Below, piece after piece: positions 1-11,042 of a DNA stretch of 64,000 bases. Position numbers and translations under genes: made by a program. Each line of letters starts with the position of its first letter. The stretch's first letter is position 1. The DNA comes from Lunularia cruciata (taxonomy: Eukaryota; Streptophyta; Marchantiopsida; Lunulariales; Lunulariaceae). The stretch covers positions 63,579,965 to 63,643,964 of the forward strand of contig OX419758.1 of the NCBI GenBank assembly GCA_948567375.1, in the 5' to 3' direction. The notes below the pieces were generated by a model. It did no database searches. It was not told the DNA's origin and worked only from the letters and a program-made list of their open reading frames with translations.

Positions 1-617
1 AACAGGGGAGAAACCAAAATAGACTTGAGAACCTTAGAATCAATAGCTAGACATATGATTTAAAGGTGAGAATTAGTTTGGTAACATCTGGAAGGATGTT
101 ACAAATGATGGACTAAATAGATCAAAGAGAGGTATCACCAAAAGGGGACTTCTACTAATAGAGTAGGAACTGAAATATGCCTAAAATCTTTGAAGGCAAT
201 TTCGGAGGCCTAAATGGATGAATTAGGCCTCAAAAATGTGCAAATTTCCTCCCCCCTTAGAGGAAAAGATAGCCTTTCCATACTCCTTGCTTTGTCTTGT
301 CGAGAGCTTCTCAATGGTACCTTACTCACGTGATTCTGAGATTCCTACAGGAAGATTCCTTAAAAGATTCCTTCCGGTCAAAGCTTGTTTGACCAACCAG
401 ATAGGACCTAGACCAGACATGTCACCCATCCAAGTAAGTAATCCAAGGGTGGAGCTTGCTGACATGTCAGCTATCTATGTCCCTAATCCTATGGTAGAGC
501 TTCCTTGGAGGAGATCCTCTTTGTCTATATAATAAAGAGAAGGTGCTCCCTTGGGGCATCGAATGTTTGAGTGTGCAACCTGTGTTTTATCTCTTCTCTT
601 GTCCTCGGAGTATTACA
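1..617 (+). repeat. Solo LTR, family LTR-A, left end cut by window
   Basis: This is the 3' part of an LTR whose family ends in GGAGTATTACA. The same roughly 740-bp sequence recurs at 27742, 29209, 46784, 47899, 53701 (reverse), 54765 and 60361 (reverse). It carries the family TATA box (TATATAATAAAG, about 525) and a C-rich tract near 248. It lies opposite in orientation to element A and abuts element A integrase sequence at 618, so it is a nested insertion rather than element A's own LTR. The left target-site duplication is outside the window. A reading frame at 236-532 recurs in other copies but lies upstream of the TATA box, and I do not treat it as a gene. Confidence 0.85.
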
Positions 618-1770
618 ACAGCCAGACTTGATCTCCTACATTGAAGTCCATGTGTTGGCGGTGTGCTTTTGCATACTGTTGTTGCCAATTTTGGGCAATT
701 TGTAACCTATGCTTGGCATGCTCCACCCCCTATTGGATTCTAGAAAAGTGTTAGACAACATCCACCTTGGTAGCCACCAAACAGACCTTCATCAAGCTTG
801 AAGGTGTGAAAGGATGCTCTCCATACATGAGGAAGAATAGTGTGACTTATGTGGAGAAATTCACTAAATTGTTGTATGCAAATTCTACCAATGGAGTTAA
901 GGTGTCCCAACTCTCTTGCTCATCCAAAGTAAAGCCCTAAAGCATGTCCTCAATAGTGCAATTTTCACTCTTTGTTTGTCCATTGGTTTGTGGATGGTAA
1001 GTTGTGAACATAGCCAATTTTGTTTTGAAGAACCTAAAGAGTGTTCTCCAAAAACAAACTAGTGAATTGAGTACCTCTATGGGTGATGAGCACTCAAGAA
1101 AAGCCATGATGGGAGAAGGTAGCATCTAAGTAATTAAGCTAGTTGCGGGGCAGTCACATCCTTGGTCGTAGGATGTACATGACTCATTTTGCTAAGTCAA
1201 TCAACAAAGACTATAATGGAATCAAAACATGGAGATGGTCTTAGGCAATTCACAAACTAAATCCATGCTTACCTATTCCTAGCATTGTGTAGGAGTGGGA
1301 GAGGTTGGAGGAGTCCTATGGGAGCTCGATAAGAAGCCTTATTTTGTTGACAAAGTAGGCAGTTTTGAACATATTACATCACATCATTGCTCATCTTGGG
1401 CCACTAGTAATGGCGTTTGACTACATCCAAGGTCTTGTCCATTCCAACATGACCTCCAATAGTAGAATCATGACATTCTATTAGGATGGTGGTTCTTAGA
1501 TCCATAGCATCTGGGATCCACAACCTACCATCACGGAAGGTGAGTCCTTGGGTGTTGGTGATGCCTTTGAATGATTGAGCACCTACATTTTGTGGATCAG
1601 TTTTTATAGTAGCAAGAATCTTGGGCCAAAATTCAAGGTTCAGCTTGATTTCCACTACTAAATTGTTTGTTTTCATCATTTGCGTGAATGTATCTACAAG
1701 TTGCTTCTTGCCTTTCACATAACTAATTGTCATGTTGAATTGTTGTCTCCATTTGCCCACCAAATCTATC
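618..1770 (-). pseudogene. Element A integrase (broken)
   Basis: Minus-strand fragments show the integrase N-terminal zinc-binding region (about 1404-1540, with CHDSTIGGHVGMDKTL as the His region). Near 1010-930 they show the core, with YHPQTNGQTKSEN in place of the usual catalytic HPQTDGQTE. The glutamate position reads K/S here, so the DDE triad is damaged. The C-terminal end is lost to the solo LTR-A at 1-617. Integrase would join the retroelement cDNA to host DNA. Stops and frame changes split the region. Confidence 0.8.
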
Positions 1771-3480
1771 AAGAAGAAAGATCCTTTTGTGTCTTGAGGT
1801 AGACTAGAGGTTTGTGGTCTGTCTCTACCACAAATGCTTTCTCACCCAAATGGTGCTTCCAATGCTTGGTTGCAAAGACAATGGCCAACTCTTCTTGTTT
1901 AGTGGTGTGATAGTTGTTGTAAACGACCAAGACCGAGGAGAGAAATAGGAGAATAGAAACTCACATTGGGATACTTGAATGTAGGAAAACTCCATATGCC
2001 TAGCATGAACTTTGGCTTTGGTATTTATAGGTAGCAAATAAGGCCCTTGAGAAGCTTCTCAAGAAGTTTACTCAAGCCGCTTTCTTAGAGTGCAAGCCAA
2101 GTTAACTAGGAAGCTTCTCAAGAAGCTTCCTTCTAGAAGCCGCCTACTTGGCATGCAAACTAAGCTAGTTGGAAGCCTCTAGAAGCTTCTAGAAGCTACT
2201 TACTTGAGGTGCAAGCTAAGCTAGCCGGGAAACTTCTGAAGAAGCTTCCTAGATACTTCCAAAATATTCTAGGCTAATTTGTCTTATGTGCTACTTCATA
2301 AGCCTGACTAACTTCACTGTTAAACTCCATATTGTTACAGTTACATTTTTCCGGTAGCAACTAACAAGAGAAATACTCAATTGGGTGCCATCCATCTTTC
2401 TATTCTTGTTGTAGAACTCCTTTTGCTACACTTGATGCATTTGTACTATCTTGATTGGACATTTTGAATTATACCATTTCAAGGCTGGTGCATGTAGTAA
2501 TGCATCTTTCAACTCTTAAAAGGTCAATTCTTGAGCAATTCTTCATATCTACCTCTATATTCCTCATATCCCCTTGCCCAATAATGTGGTAAGGGGTTGT
2601 GCAATCTTGGAGAAATCCTTGAAAAATTGATGATAAAACCCCATCAATCCCAATAAACACTTGATTTGAATTTGATATTTTGGAGCACTCCATTTTTTAA
2701 TGACCTCTATTTTATCTGTTAACACTTGGATACCCTCTACACTTACTCTATGCCCTAAGTAGTCTACTTCAAATTTGCCAAACTTGCACTTTGAGATTTT
2801 GCCATACAATTGATTCTATCACATAATCTGGATGACTTCTTATAGATGTTGATTGTGCTCTATCAACATCCTACTGTAGTCTAAGATGTCATCAAGAAAT
2901 AAGACAATAGATTTATCCAATTATGGACAAAATATATCATTCATCAAACTCATGAAAGTGGTTAGAGCATTGGTGAGGCCAAATAGCATCACCAAGTACT
3001 CAAAGTGACTAAACCTTGTTCGAAAGGCTATTTTGTGTATGTCTTCTTCTGCAATCCTAATTTGGTTGTAATTGCTCAGCAAATCAAGTTTGGTGAAGTG
3101 CTTTGCCCCATTGAGTTGATCAAATAATTCATCCATGCAAGGTAATGGATATTTTTTCTTCACCATTTTTTGATTTAATCCCCAATAGTTGATGTACATG
3201 CGCATTGTTCTTGTCTTTCTTCTTCACAAACAATATAGGAGCCCCATATGGTGATATATTAGATTGGATAAACCCTTTCTACAACATATCCTCAGTTTTA
3301 GCCTTACACTCTTCCAACTCCTAAGGTGATAGTTGATATGAGGTCTTACAAGGAGGTGTTTTCCCATGATGTATCTCAATTTATGATCTACTCTTTTTTT
3401 TGGTAGTAAAAATACAAGTAATTCATCCAAAAAGATATCTTGGAACTCATTTGACCACATCTTTCAATTTCTTAGGAATT
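1640..3480 (-). pseudogene. Element A reverse transcriptase and RNase H (broken)
   Basis: RT occupies about 3480-2700. It shows a palm segment with [15 protein letters not shown] (about 3095-3050), [13 protein letters not shown] (about 3000-2955) and the catalytic FLDD of the YxDD box on the minus strand near 2905-2880. The RT thumb follows at 2809-2564. RNase H continues across the nested LTR-B and shows KHWKHHLGEKAFVVETDHKPL at about 1890-1820, including the conserved TDH. RT and RNase H copy the RNA template into double-stranded cDNA. Multiple stops and frameshifts interrupt it. Confidence 0.82.
1918..2339 (-). repeat. Solo LTR, family LTR-B, nested in element A RNase H
   Basis: On the plus strand it begins TGTAAACGACC and ends ATTGTTACA; reversed, it matches the LTRs of elements C and D over their whole length. 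Flanking 5-mers GTTGT and GTTAC match at three of five positions, so the target duplication is weak. It interrupts the RNase H reading of element A between about 1917 and 2340. It contains a perfect heat-shock-element pattern at 2181-2195 (aGAAgcTTCtaGAAg) and several GAAGCTTC palindromes. The TATA box reads in reverse near 2018-2026. Confidence 0.85.
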
Positions 3481-3831
3481 TTTCCATTGCGTTAGGCACT
3501 CTAGACTTCTCTTATTAAATCCATGAAACATCTATCTATCTTACCAATAAATGTGGTCTTTATGACATTTAGAGGCAACTCTTGCCTTTATGATCTTCCT
3601 TTAATCCCAAAGATCTTCCTTTGACTAGTTTTCACTACTTTCTTTCTCCAATCCACTATGGGATCCCAAAGTGGATTGGAGTGCTCTATCTCTGGCATAC
3701 CTAAGATCGCATTGTAATGAGCTAGTTGTATCACTCGCTACTTGATTGCTTCTTGATACTGTCCTATAATACTCCTAGAAAGGTAATACTCCTAGAGAGT
3801 ATAACCTTTCTATGTAATGACTCAATCCTCT

Positions 3832-4086
3832 CTATCTGACCATTAGAGGTAACTCTACTTTGTCCTTCTCTAGTTTCATCCCTAACCATGTTGCAACAAA
3901 GCAAGACAATAAATGCTTTGTTGCCCTTGGGTTTATCAATGCTCTCACCGGATTGCCTTCTAGCACTCCATTTACAGCAATTAATTGTGCATTTATCCTC
4001 CTCCTTTTCATACTTGTGCTCTTCCTCCTCCCACTTCTACTCTTCTTCACCAAGCCAATAAGGCTGTGAGGTACATTTAATGGCAA
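3832..4086 (-). pseudogene. Element A aspartic protease (broken)
   Basis: The peptide contains NGVLEGNPVRALINPRAT, where the family active site would read LIDPGAT or LIDSGAT. The catalytic Asp is changed to Asn and the Gly to Arg. It is followed by LLSCFVATWLGMKLEK, the usual continuation. Retropepsins cleave the gag-pol polyprotein. It lies between gag zinc-knuckle sequence (about 4200) and RT (below 3480), the normal Gypsy position. It is inactive as written. Confidence 0.7.
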
Positions 4087-4089
4087 TCT

Positions 4090-5148
4090 TCATTTTCCAA
4101 TGCAATTTCCATATCTTCCTCTTCAATGTCTCTCCATGTGGTTCAGAGGTTGCTTGTATGAAGGCCAAGAGCCTCTAAGATGGCGAGCATGATAACTGAT
4201 GGCTATGTGCACAATTTTGCCAAAATTGTAACATTGTTGTTGTTTTGATCAAGCCCCTTCTCCATGTAGGACTCCTTCTCTCCTTTCTTTGACACGTCCT
4301 CATTGTCCTTGGAAAGGTCTTGCTCTTATGTCTCAAAACCAAATGTTGCCCAATTCCATAGCATTGGTCCACCAAAATGGTGTGACTTGGCCTGATATTT
4401 TTTTATCAATGTTATTGCTTCACCTCCTCCAAGCACCCTTGTTATTCTTTGGGCACAAGCAATGGCTTCAAAAATAGTACAAAGATTTTGCACCATTACC
4501 TCTTGGTAAATCTGCTCTTTTAATCCTTTCTTGAAATTATCAAGAGCTTTGGCTAGACTCGTATTGGTTATTGCAACCTATAGATCTAGAAATATCTCCG
4601 CGTATTCTTGTATGTTGTTCTTCTACTTCAAACCCTAGAGTTTGGTTTGGGCCATTTGCACAAATCCACAAATGGGAAGTTCTTGGTTGTCCAAGTGACC
4701 TCTCTTCTTTCTACCAACAATGATTGTTCCCAAGCGTCATACCATGTGAGGGCCTTATTGATCAAGTACCCACATGCAAACACACCCATAGAATGATCAG
4801 TGATCTCCATCATGAACAATCAAAGGTATCGATAATTCTTGAAATCCAATTTTCCACTACTCCCATGGAACATTGTCCCTTGTAAGGCTTGATGTTGCAT
4901 GTCTTCTTCATTCGTAGTAACAATGTGGCTTGGTTGTTAATTGGAATCGGTGTCATCGGCATGCATAACTCTCTAGGTTCTTTGATTGTTGGTGTTGGTT
5001 GTTGAAACGGCTCTCCTTCTTGCATTGCTTGATCCTTCTTGATAAAACATACTTGATCTTGCAATTCCTCCATGTTCATCTTGATTTCTTGAAACTCATT
5101 TAACATCCCTTGCATTCCTTGTATCAACTCATACAATTGCATATCCAT
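4090..5148 (-). pseudogene. Element A gag (broken)
   Basis: The likely start is the Met at 5148 (MDMQLYELIQGMQGML), which aligns with the gag start of element E near 59757. An N-terminal coiled-coil-like segment runs to about 4990, then the capsid-like region with TWYDAWEQSLLVERREV at about 4740-4690. A decayed zinc knuckle lies at about 4250-4180, where the second Cys of CYNC reads Phe. Gag forms the virus-like particle and binds RNA. Several frameshifts are present. Confidence 0.75.
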
Positions 5149-5163
5149 TATTCCCGCACACAA

Positions 5164-5392
5164 TCAATGTTCACTTGCTACTTCCTACTACAATAGACGG
5201 TTAGAATGATCATTTTGGAGGGTGCAAAAAATATAGGGACTACCATTGGGACCTCAAAGGCCATCACTCATTGATAATATTCCTCACCAAAATTGCAGAC
5301 TACAAAATCCCTAAATATCACTTTTGGTCCAACAACATAATGGAGTTTTACTTGCATGTTGAAAGGATGAAGATTCAATACATTCAAATCCA
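5164..5392 (-). other. Element A 5' leader, part 1 (split by element B)
   Basis: Untranslated leader between gag and the primer-binding site. It aligns with 59765-59990 of element E (shared phrases such as 'gggactaccattgggacctcaaa'-type sequence in both). It ends at 5392 with ATCCA, the left copy of the element B target-site duplication, and resumes at 15321. Confidence 0.8.
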
Positions 5393-5843
5393 TGTCATGC
5401 CATTTGTAGTTCTGCATCTAGATGCTCGGACACTAGAGTTCCAATGATAGTAGTTAGAGTTATTTTAGTAGTTTCTCAGAGACTACTTTTTGACGGTTAG
5501 ATTTTGTGTTTGGGGTACTGACCTCACGGTGGGGCCCACCGTCACTTTGCACCATTTGCACCGTCAAGTGTGCCGTCAGCGGGACCGTTAGGATTTCAGG
5601 GCTAGCTCAAGTCCAGGGGTATAGTTTCAAAGGTGAGCTCCAGAGAGCTCACTTCTCTGATGTTGAGCCTTCGAGTTCCTGGCTATGGTGGCCAGAGGCC
5701 AGCGAGCGTCACCTGGATTCTCTATGCTTGAGTGGGTGTGGCTTGACTGTAATCAGTGCCCAGTTGTTGGCAGTTTATAGAGTGACAGGTCAAGTACTGA
5801 TCTGAGTTGAGTTGAGTTGAAAGTATTAAGCAATCTGATTACA
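5393..5843 (+). repeat. Element B 5' LTR (lacks first ~110 bp)
   Basis: It matches 14758-15215 from TGTCATGCC through AATCTGATTA, with a short (TTGAG)n length difference near 5805-5820. It lacks the segment at 14650-14753 that precedes this sequence in the downstream copy. It is followed by ACATCAGAGAAG, which resembles the core of an initiator-Met primer-binding site (ATCAGAG). Confidence 0.85.
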
Positions 5844-7217
5844 TCAGAGAAGTGAAGTCAGGGGGAAATTGGGTGCAGGAACTGTGAGTGTTAGTGGTAT
5901 CTCCAAGCTCGGTGGATCGTGGTAGCTCGATTCAAGTTCTGTGTGTTCCCTAGTGTGCAGAAGCTTGTTCAAGTGATGCAAATTTGGCAATTAGGCGGAC
6001 GGTGTGCGGAAGCACTGGCCAAATTTTGAGCAAAGAAGGAGCAATTTTTGAGCAGTGTTGTGATTTTGAGCTCAGGAGGTGAAGGCAGGACCAATTTGCT
6101 GCGAGTTGGGCTCAGAAAGTCAAATTGAAGGTGGAGTTGGGAAGCTCTTCTCATGAAATTGTGATTTGGAAAAACCTATTTTGTCAATTTGGCTCAAGTG
6201 GAAAGTTAACGGGGGATTTGGCGGACAGCCATCTTTAGGGTTTACGTCAGATTTTGGGCCAGATTTGGAGAAGTTTTGATGTTTGGCCAGATTTTGGGCC
6301 AGATTTGGAGAAGTTTTGTTGTTTGGCCAGATTTGGAGGAGTTTCACAGATTTGGAGAAGTTTTGCCAATTTTGGAGGAGGTTCGAAGTGGCAACAAGAA
6401 AGGCCTCATTTGGGCGTTTAGAGGCTTTGAGGCATAGGGTTGTGGGCTGTGGGCTATAAGAGGCTACAAAGGCCTAGAAGGGCCAAAAGGACCAGCAAGC
6501 CAGCTTGCTGGCGTGAGGCTAGCTAGTTTAGAGTAGATCTTGGTCATTGGTTGGCAAAATTTGCCTTTCCTGCTAGATTGTGCGCAATAGAGTTTGACCT
6601 CTAGATCTCTTGTTCCTAGACTGGTGCCCTAGCCAACTGGTCCACCCTCACTTGTTGTCCTAGTGACTGCACCATTGTTATCTATACACATGTAGCTTTG
6701 GCTAGGAGAGGCAGTTTGATCCTATTCTTGGTGATCCTAGTAGCTTAGGACTTAGATACGAACTACTTTTATGCCAAATCCCAAATGGTGGCAGAGTCAG
6801 TCCCGTGTTGTGTTATGAGATGGAGGGTTTTCATTTAGATTTCTTGTGATTGGATCCCCTCCATTCTCTACTTCTTGTTTGTGTACCACGCTTGTGTGAG
6901 GTGCCCTGACTTTTGAGCGTTGGTGCTCTGGTGTGCTCTCGGTGGTGAGGTTGGAGTGATGACCAGTTAGACTACCTTTGTTTCTCTCCGGTGAGGTAGG
7001 AAGTGATGACCTGCAGACCATGAGAGTGCGTGTTATAATGGCAGGTTACAGGTTGCCCTTTCCCCTAGTGTAGTTATCTTGGTTAGAGTTACATTAGTGG
7101 GTGGTGTTTAGTTGGTGTTGGCACGTGGTGTTGTTGGCACTTTGGTGGGGTACTTGCGGTTGCGACTTGTAGTTGCAGTTTGTGGTTTGGGTTTGCTGTT
7201 GTAGTTACTTGGTCACG
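5844..7217 (+). other. Element B 5' leader with 40-bp tandem repeats
   Basis: An unusually long leader of about 1.4 kb between LTR and gag. No coding domain is recognisable. At 6248-6367 a 40-bp unit (CAGATTTTGGGCCAGATTTG as its first half) occurs twice, followed by a shorter degenerate third copy. Purine-rich 'ggagaagttttg' phrases recur to about 6380. The likely gag start at 7218 lies in the context ACGATGG, with A at -3 and G at +4. Confidence 0.6.
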
Positions 7218-8646
7218 ATGGAGTTCTTTGGAGATTCCAGAGGAGTTAGCCCTGCAATACGCAATGGGTTTACTCGGAGTGGTGCTCGGTATCAGCCTGT
7301 ATCTCAAGTCCTAGTGAGGGAGGAGATTGACTCTAAGTTGGAGTTTGACACAGGAGCTGATTTAGTTGAGAGTGCACTTGGTGTGTCCGTACCGTTGTTG
7401 TGGGACATGGACAAGATTTATGGGGCCTCCAAAGGCCCTAGGCGTTACTTAGGTATAGTGGGTACCATTGAGTTGGATGACTTCATCCAGGAGTTTGATA
7501 GTTGGTGTGATCTACAGTAGATGCGGAACCCGACTTTGTTCACACCCTTCATGGCATGGAAGGGGTTGTTTCAGCACTTGGAGGGTCCGCCGATGGACGA
7601 CTACCATGAGTTCAGGAGAGCTCATTTGGAGGAGATTGAGTTATGGAGATAGTATTGGTCTCCACACTATGTCTCCATCACTTCAGGCTTGGTGGCTAGG
7701 AGTAGATCGGCTGTACCTACGAGTTCTAGCTTGAGTAGTGTGGGTGGAGCTAGTGGAGGTGCACTAGCTGGAGATAGTGCTACTACGAGTGGATGTACCA
7801 CTACAGGAGGTGGTGTGGTACCGGGGTTTAACCCCATGGTGGAGTTCTTCCTATGTTTGAGGCAGAACTACCAAGGAGTGCGGACTGACAAGCTGAGGAG
7901 CTTGCAGGAGTTCCAGCAGAAGGCTGGAGAGAGCCTACGCGAGGCATACACTCACATGAGGTGGCTGATCAGTTTCACTCAAGGAGTTACTGAGGCCCAG
8001 GAAGTCCAATTTTGGTATGGGATATTGGACATGGAGTTGCGACGTAGAGTTCGTGATGCTATGTTGTTGCAAGCTACTTCGCCCACTTTGGCAGTAGTCT
8101 TTGGTTTGGCTGAGCGTATTGAGCTCAACATGGTGGAGGAGAGAGTGGTGACATCTGGATTTGGTAGGGAGACCTCATCCACGGCTATGACTTCTTTTAG
8201 AGTGCAGTAGAGTGCACCACACTCAATTGGTTTTTGAGGACAAGGTGGACAGCCCAGATCCTATGGAGCGAGTGGAGGGCCTAGTGGAGTTAGACCCTTA
8301 CCCTCATTTTCGGGTCAGCAGCAGCCAGTGAGTGGTGGTGTTTCTTGTTGGACTTGTGGTGGACCTCACCATCAAAGAGAGTGTACTCAGGGCAGCGGAC
8401 TTGATACCTCTAGTGCATCACAGCCATCACAAAGGCAGTGTGAGCACTGCCACAGATTTGGTCACACTAGTGATCGGTGTTTTGACCTACACCCGGACTT
8501 ACGGAGTGGTAGGGCTGCTATGGCAGGTAGTAGAGGAGCTCCAATTCATGGAGGACAAGGTGGTAGAGGATCTACACCTAGTAGGGGTGCAATACCTGCC
8601 CTTACTTTTGACACAACTATGGCTACTCGGATTGAGCAATTGGAGT
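7218..8646 (+). pseudogene. Element B gag with two zinc knuckles (in-frame stops)
   Basis: Structural polyprotein for particle assembly and RNA packaging. I chose the Met at 7218 (MEFFGDSRG) over 7173 for its better start context. An N-terminal region runs to about 7690, then a Ser/Gly-rich stretch. The capsid (retrotransposon gag) domain at about 7830-8110 contains LREAYTHMRWLISF and VQFWYGILDMELRRRV. Two zinc knuckles follow: CWTCGGPHHQREC at about 8347-8385 (a variant with three residues between His and last Cys) and CEHCHRFGHTSDRC at about 8439-8480 (canonical CX2CX4HX4C). In-frame stops fall at 7518, 7650, 8208 and 8646 (all TAG) and 8235 (TGA). The frame is otherwise continuous into the protease. 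Confidence 0.9.
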
Positions 8647-8651
8647 AGAGA

Positions 8652-9839
8652 TTGGCTAGTATGGCTATTGCTCAGAGGAGATCAGATTCGGGTGTTGAGG
8701 CTTCCTCCTCATATGATGGTGATAGAGATGCTTTGGACTTCATGTGCGGAGCAGCACAGGTGGATGCATCTGCAGCAGTGACTAGGAGTGCAGTACGTGC
8801 TCCAGAGCCTAGAGGAGCATCAGTGGAGTTGGACCCACAGAGAGGAGAGGTTGGGAGACATGTCAGACTTCCCCAGTCTTTCATGCTATCTGAGGCATTG
8901 CAGATGATATCCATGGTTCCTAGGCGTCCTAGTGCAGGTGTGGTAAGTGGTGATGGAGTACATGATGGAATACCTACAAGTCAGCCACCTACTACTACAT
9001 GGACTAAGTCTAGCATGATGTTAGGGGCGGCTCAGCTGATTATGCGGCATCCTTTGTTTTCAGCCAGTGACATGTTTACATTGGGAGTTGACCCAGCCCC
9101 AGTATTCCAATTGGCTGCCACGTTGTGTGAGAGTAGGGATGGTGCAGTTCCTACTACTAAAGCAGAGGTGGTTGGTAGTGGAGCTGACTTGGGTGAGGAG
9201 CATGGGATCCGTTCAACAACCAGTGGTTTATGGCAGGCAACAACGGCTAGACTGGAGGAGTTGCCAGCTAGACCGGCATTTGAGAGAGTGCGGTTTACAC
9301 TTGGTGTTGTCCTATTGGATAACCAAAGGGGGATTTTTTGTTTGGTGGGACCTTCAGGGAAGGTCTATACACCACACAGAGTCTTGTTAGACTCTGGTGC
9401 GCGGTCCCTTATGTTGGGGAAGGCTGTAGTTGTCGGTCTGGAGTTACGGAAGATCAATGTGGAGAGGTGTCCATTTCAGATCCAGACATCTCTAGGTGGT
9501 GGTTCGACACAGTACATCACACGTGGAGAGCTTGTTGTCCAGGTTCAGCCTGGTCATCCGACTGATAGCTCGGTGGTGAGAGCTTAGGCTATTGTGACGA
9601 TAGTTGAGTCATATGATGTGCTAGTTGGAGGAGCAGTGTTATACTCTATGGGTTTTAGCATTGACTATTGGGAGGAGACAGCCTCTTATAGACCTGGTTG
9701 GCATTCTGGTGAGGGACGGGTATGTCGCCTACTAGTACGCTTCAGTAGTGGTAGTCTTGGCTCACTACAGTCCAAGACCATGGCAGCATCAGTTTTAGCT
9801 TTCAGCGGTGCAGTTACTTGGCCTGGTAACTTGTTGTAG
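8652..9839 (+). pseudogene. Element B linker and aspartic protease (in-frame stops)
   Basis: It continues the gag frame. Residues encoded at 8652-9330 form a linker I cannot assign. The retropepsin domain starts near 9380 with VLLDSGARSLMLGKAV, whose DSG catalytic triad is intact (about 9387-9395). The second half, after the TAG at 9585, shows YDVLVGGAVLYSMGF near 9606-9650, in the position of the hydrophobic-Gly motif that closes the retropepsin fold. A further TAG at 9837 separates it from the methyltransferase. The protease would cut the polyprotein, probably releasing the methyltransferase. Confidence 0.85.
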
Positions 9840-11042
9840 GGGAACGCCCATGCAGAGGATACTCTAGTACCAGAGGAGATCACTTGGCTTTGGAGTACGA
9901 GTGGGATTGTTCCATCCACCTTGGATGTTCCATTGTGGAGTTCAGAGGAGGCATTGCAACAGCATGCAGATCAGTTGATGCAGCAGGCTTGGAGTGGAGC
10001 CTTCGTACCATCAGGAGATGAGTGTGAGGATGAGCTTTCGGAGGCGATTTCTTTGACACCTCTGGATACCACACTCATTGCTTGGCAGTATCCAGTAGAG
10101 GGGATATGCCTATTGGAGTTGTTTGGTGGGATAAGCACCGGACTAGCTATGGTGTTACAGGCGGGTATCCGAGTACAGAGGTACTTGTATGTAGAGAGAG
10201 ATGAGACTGCTAGGCGAGTCTCTCTATATCATGTGGCACACTTGGCTTATCGGTATCCGGAGTTATTACCGATGTCAGCAGTCAGAGGTTACCAGAAGGC
10301 CCTACCAAGAGACATTTCCTTACTTGGGGCGCATGACCTAGAGAGACATGGGCCTATTCACTTGGTGATTTCTGGATGGCCATGTTGGGGACATACACGT
10401 GCGGGCCGTGGTTTGGGTCTTTAGGATCCTCGTTCTGGTGTGTTTTGGGAGATGTTACGGATACTACGACATCTCCAAGTTCATCAGTTTGTTTCTCCAG
10501 CTTACCTTTTGGAGAACGTGCCATTGATGGGTGATTCTTGCACTAGAGTGGTGGCGAGTACATATCAGGTCCATTCATGGATGGGACCTACTATATTGTT
10601 AGATGTAGCCAAAGTGGGATCACGGGCTCATCGTCTTTGTCTTTGGTGGACAAACTTCTTACCCAGAGAGGTTCTACAATGTAGTTATGATGGGATTCAG
10701 CGACTAGACCATATTCTTGTTGATGATATCTTGGATGTTGGGCATCAGTCTAAGACAGTGGTAGTGGCTAATAGGTCACCTATGGTAGTGGTGAACCTAG
10801 TTGGACAGCCTAGAGCTGCATTTCCCACACTCATGAGTTTCCCAAGCTCTCATGCTTTTCGAGAGGGAGGACCTAGACTTGTTTGGGACTCGTAGTTACA
10901 GCAGTTGGTGGAGCCCAACGCTGATGAGAGAGAGCGGGCAATGGGTTTTTGCACCGATATTACCGCTGTTCCATTCGTGTCAGAGGCATCCAGGCATCAG
11001 GTGTTAGGTCAGGCTATGGACCTAAATTGTTTGACCTAGATT
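9840..11042 (+). pseudogene. Element B cytosine-5 DNA methyltransferase domain (in-frame stops)
   Basis: It would transfer a methyl group from S-adenosylmethionine to carbon 5 of cytosine in DNA. Visible motifs in order: I, LLELFGGISTGL (10110-10145, AdoMet binding); II, RYLYVERDETAR (about 10180-10215); IV, ISGWPCWGHTRAGRG (about 10368-10412) with the catalytic Cys codon TGT at 10383-10385; VI, AYLLENVPLMGD (ENV at 10512-10520); VIII, GSRAHRLCLWWTNF (about 10617-10660); IX, PNADERERAMGF (about 10917-10950); X, RHQVLGQAMDLNCLT (about 10990-11036). The motif order is the standard unpermuted one. The phrasing around I, VI and VIII looks more like the DNMT3/DRM side than DNMT1, but that is impression only. 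It sits in frame between protease and RT. TAG stops at 10422, 10893 and 11037 make this copy dead; position 11037 would be Trp by family expectation. A Trp follows the PC dipeptide where Gln or Asn is common. Confidence 0.9.

Noticed and set aside
236-532. A 98-codon frame in LTR-A, with relatives at 28246, 47189 and 55180, as a conserved small gene
   Set aside because: The copies share the frame because they share the LTR. It lies upstream of the TATA box, shows no domain, and the start varies between copies.
1-617. The first LTR as element A's own 3' LTR
   Set aside because: Its orientation is opposite to element A and the integrase C-terminus is missing at the junction, so it is a nested solo LTR.
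9921-10895. The methyltransferase as a captured host gene or separate bacterial gene
   Set aside because: It is in frame with protease and RT, has no own promoter or intron, and lies inside a single target duplication.
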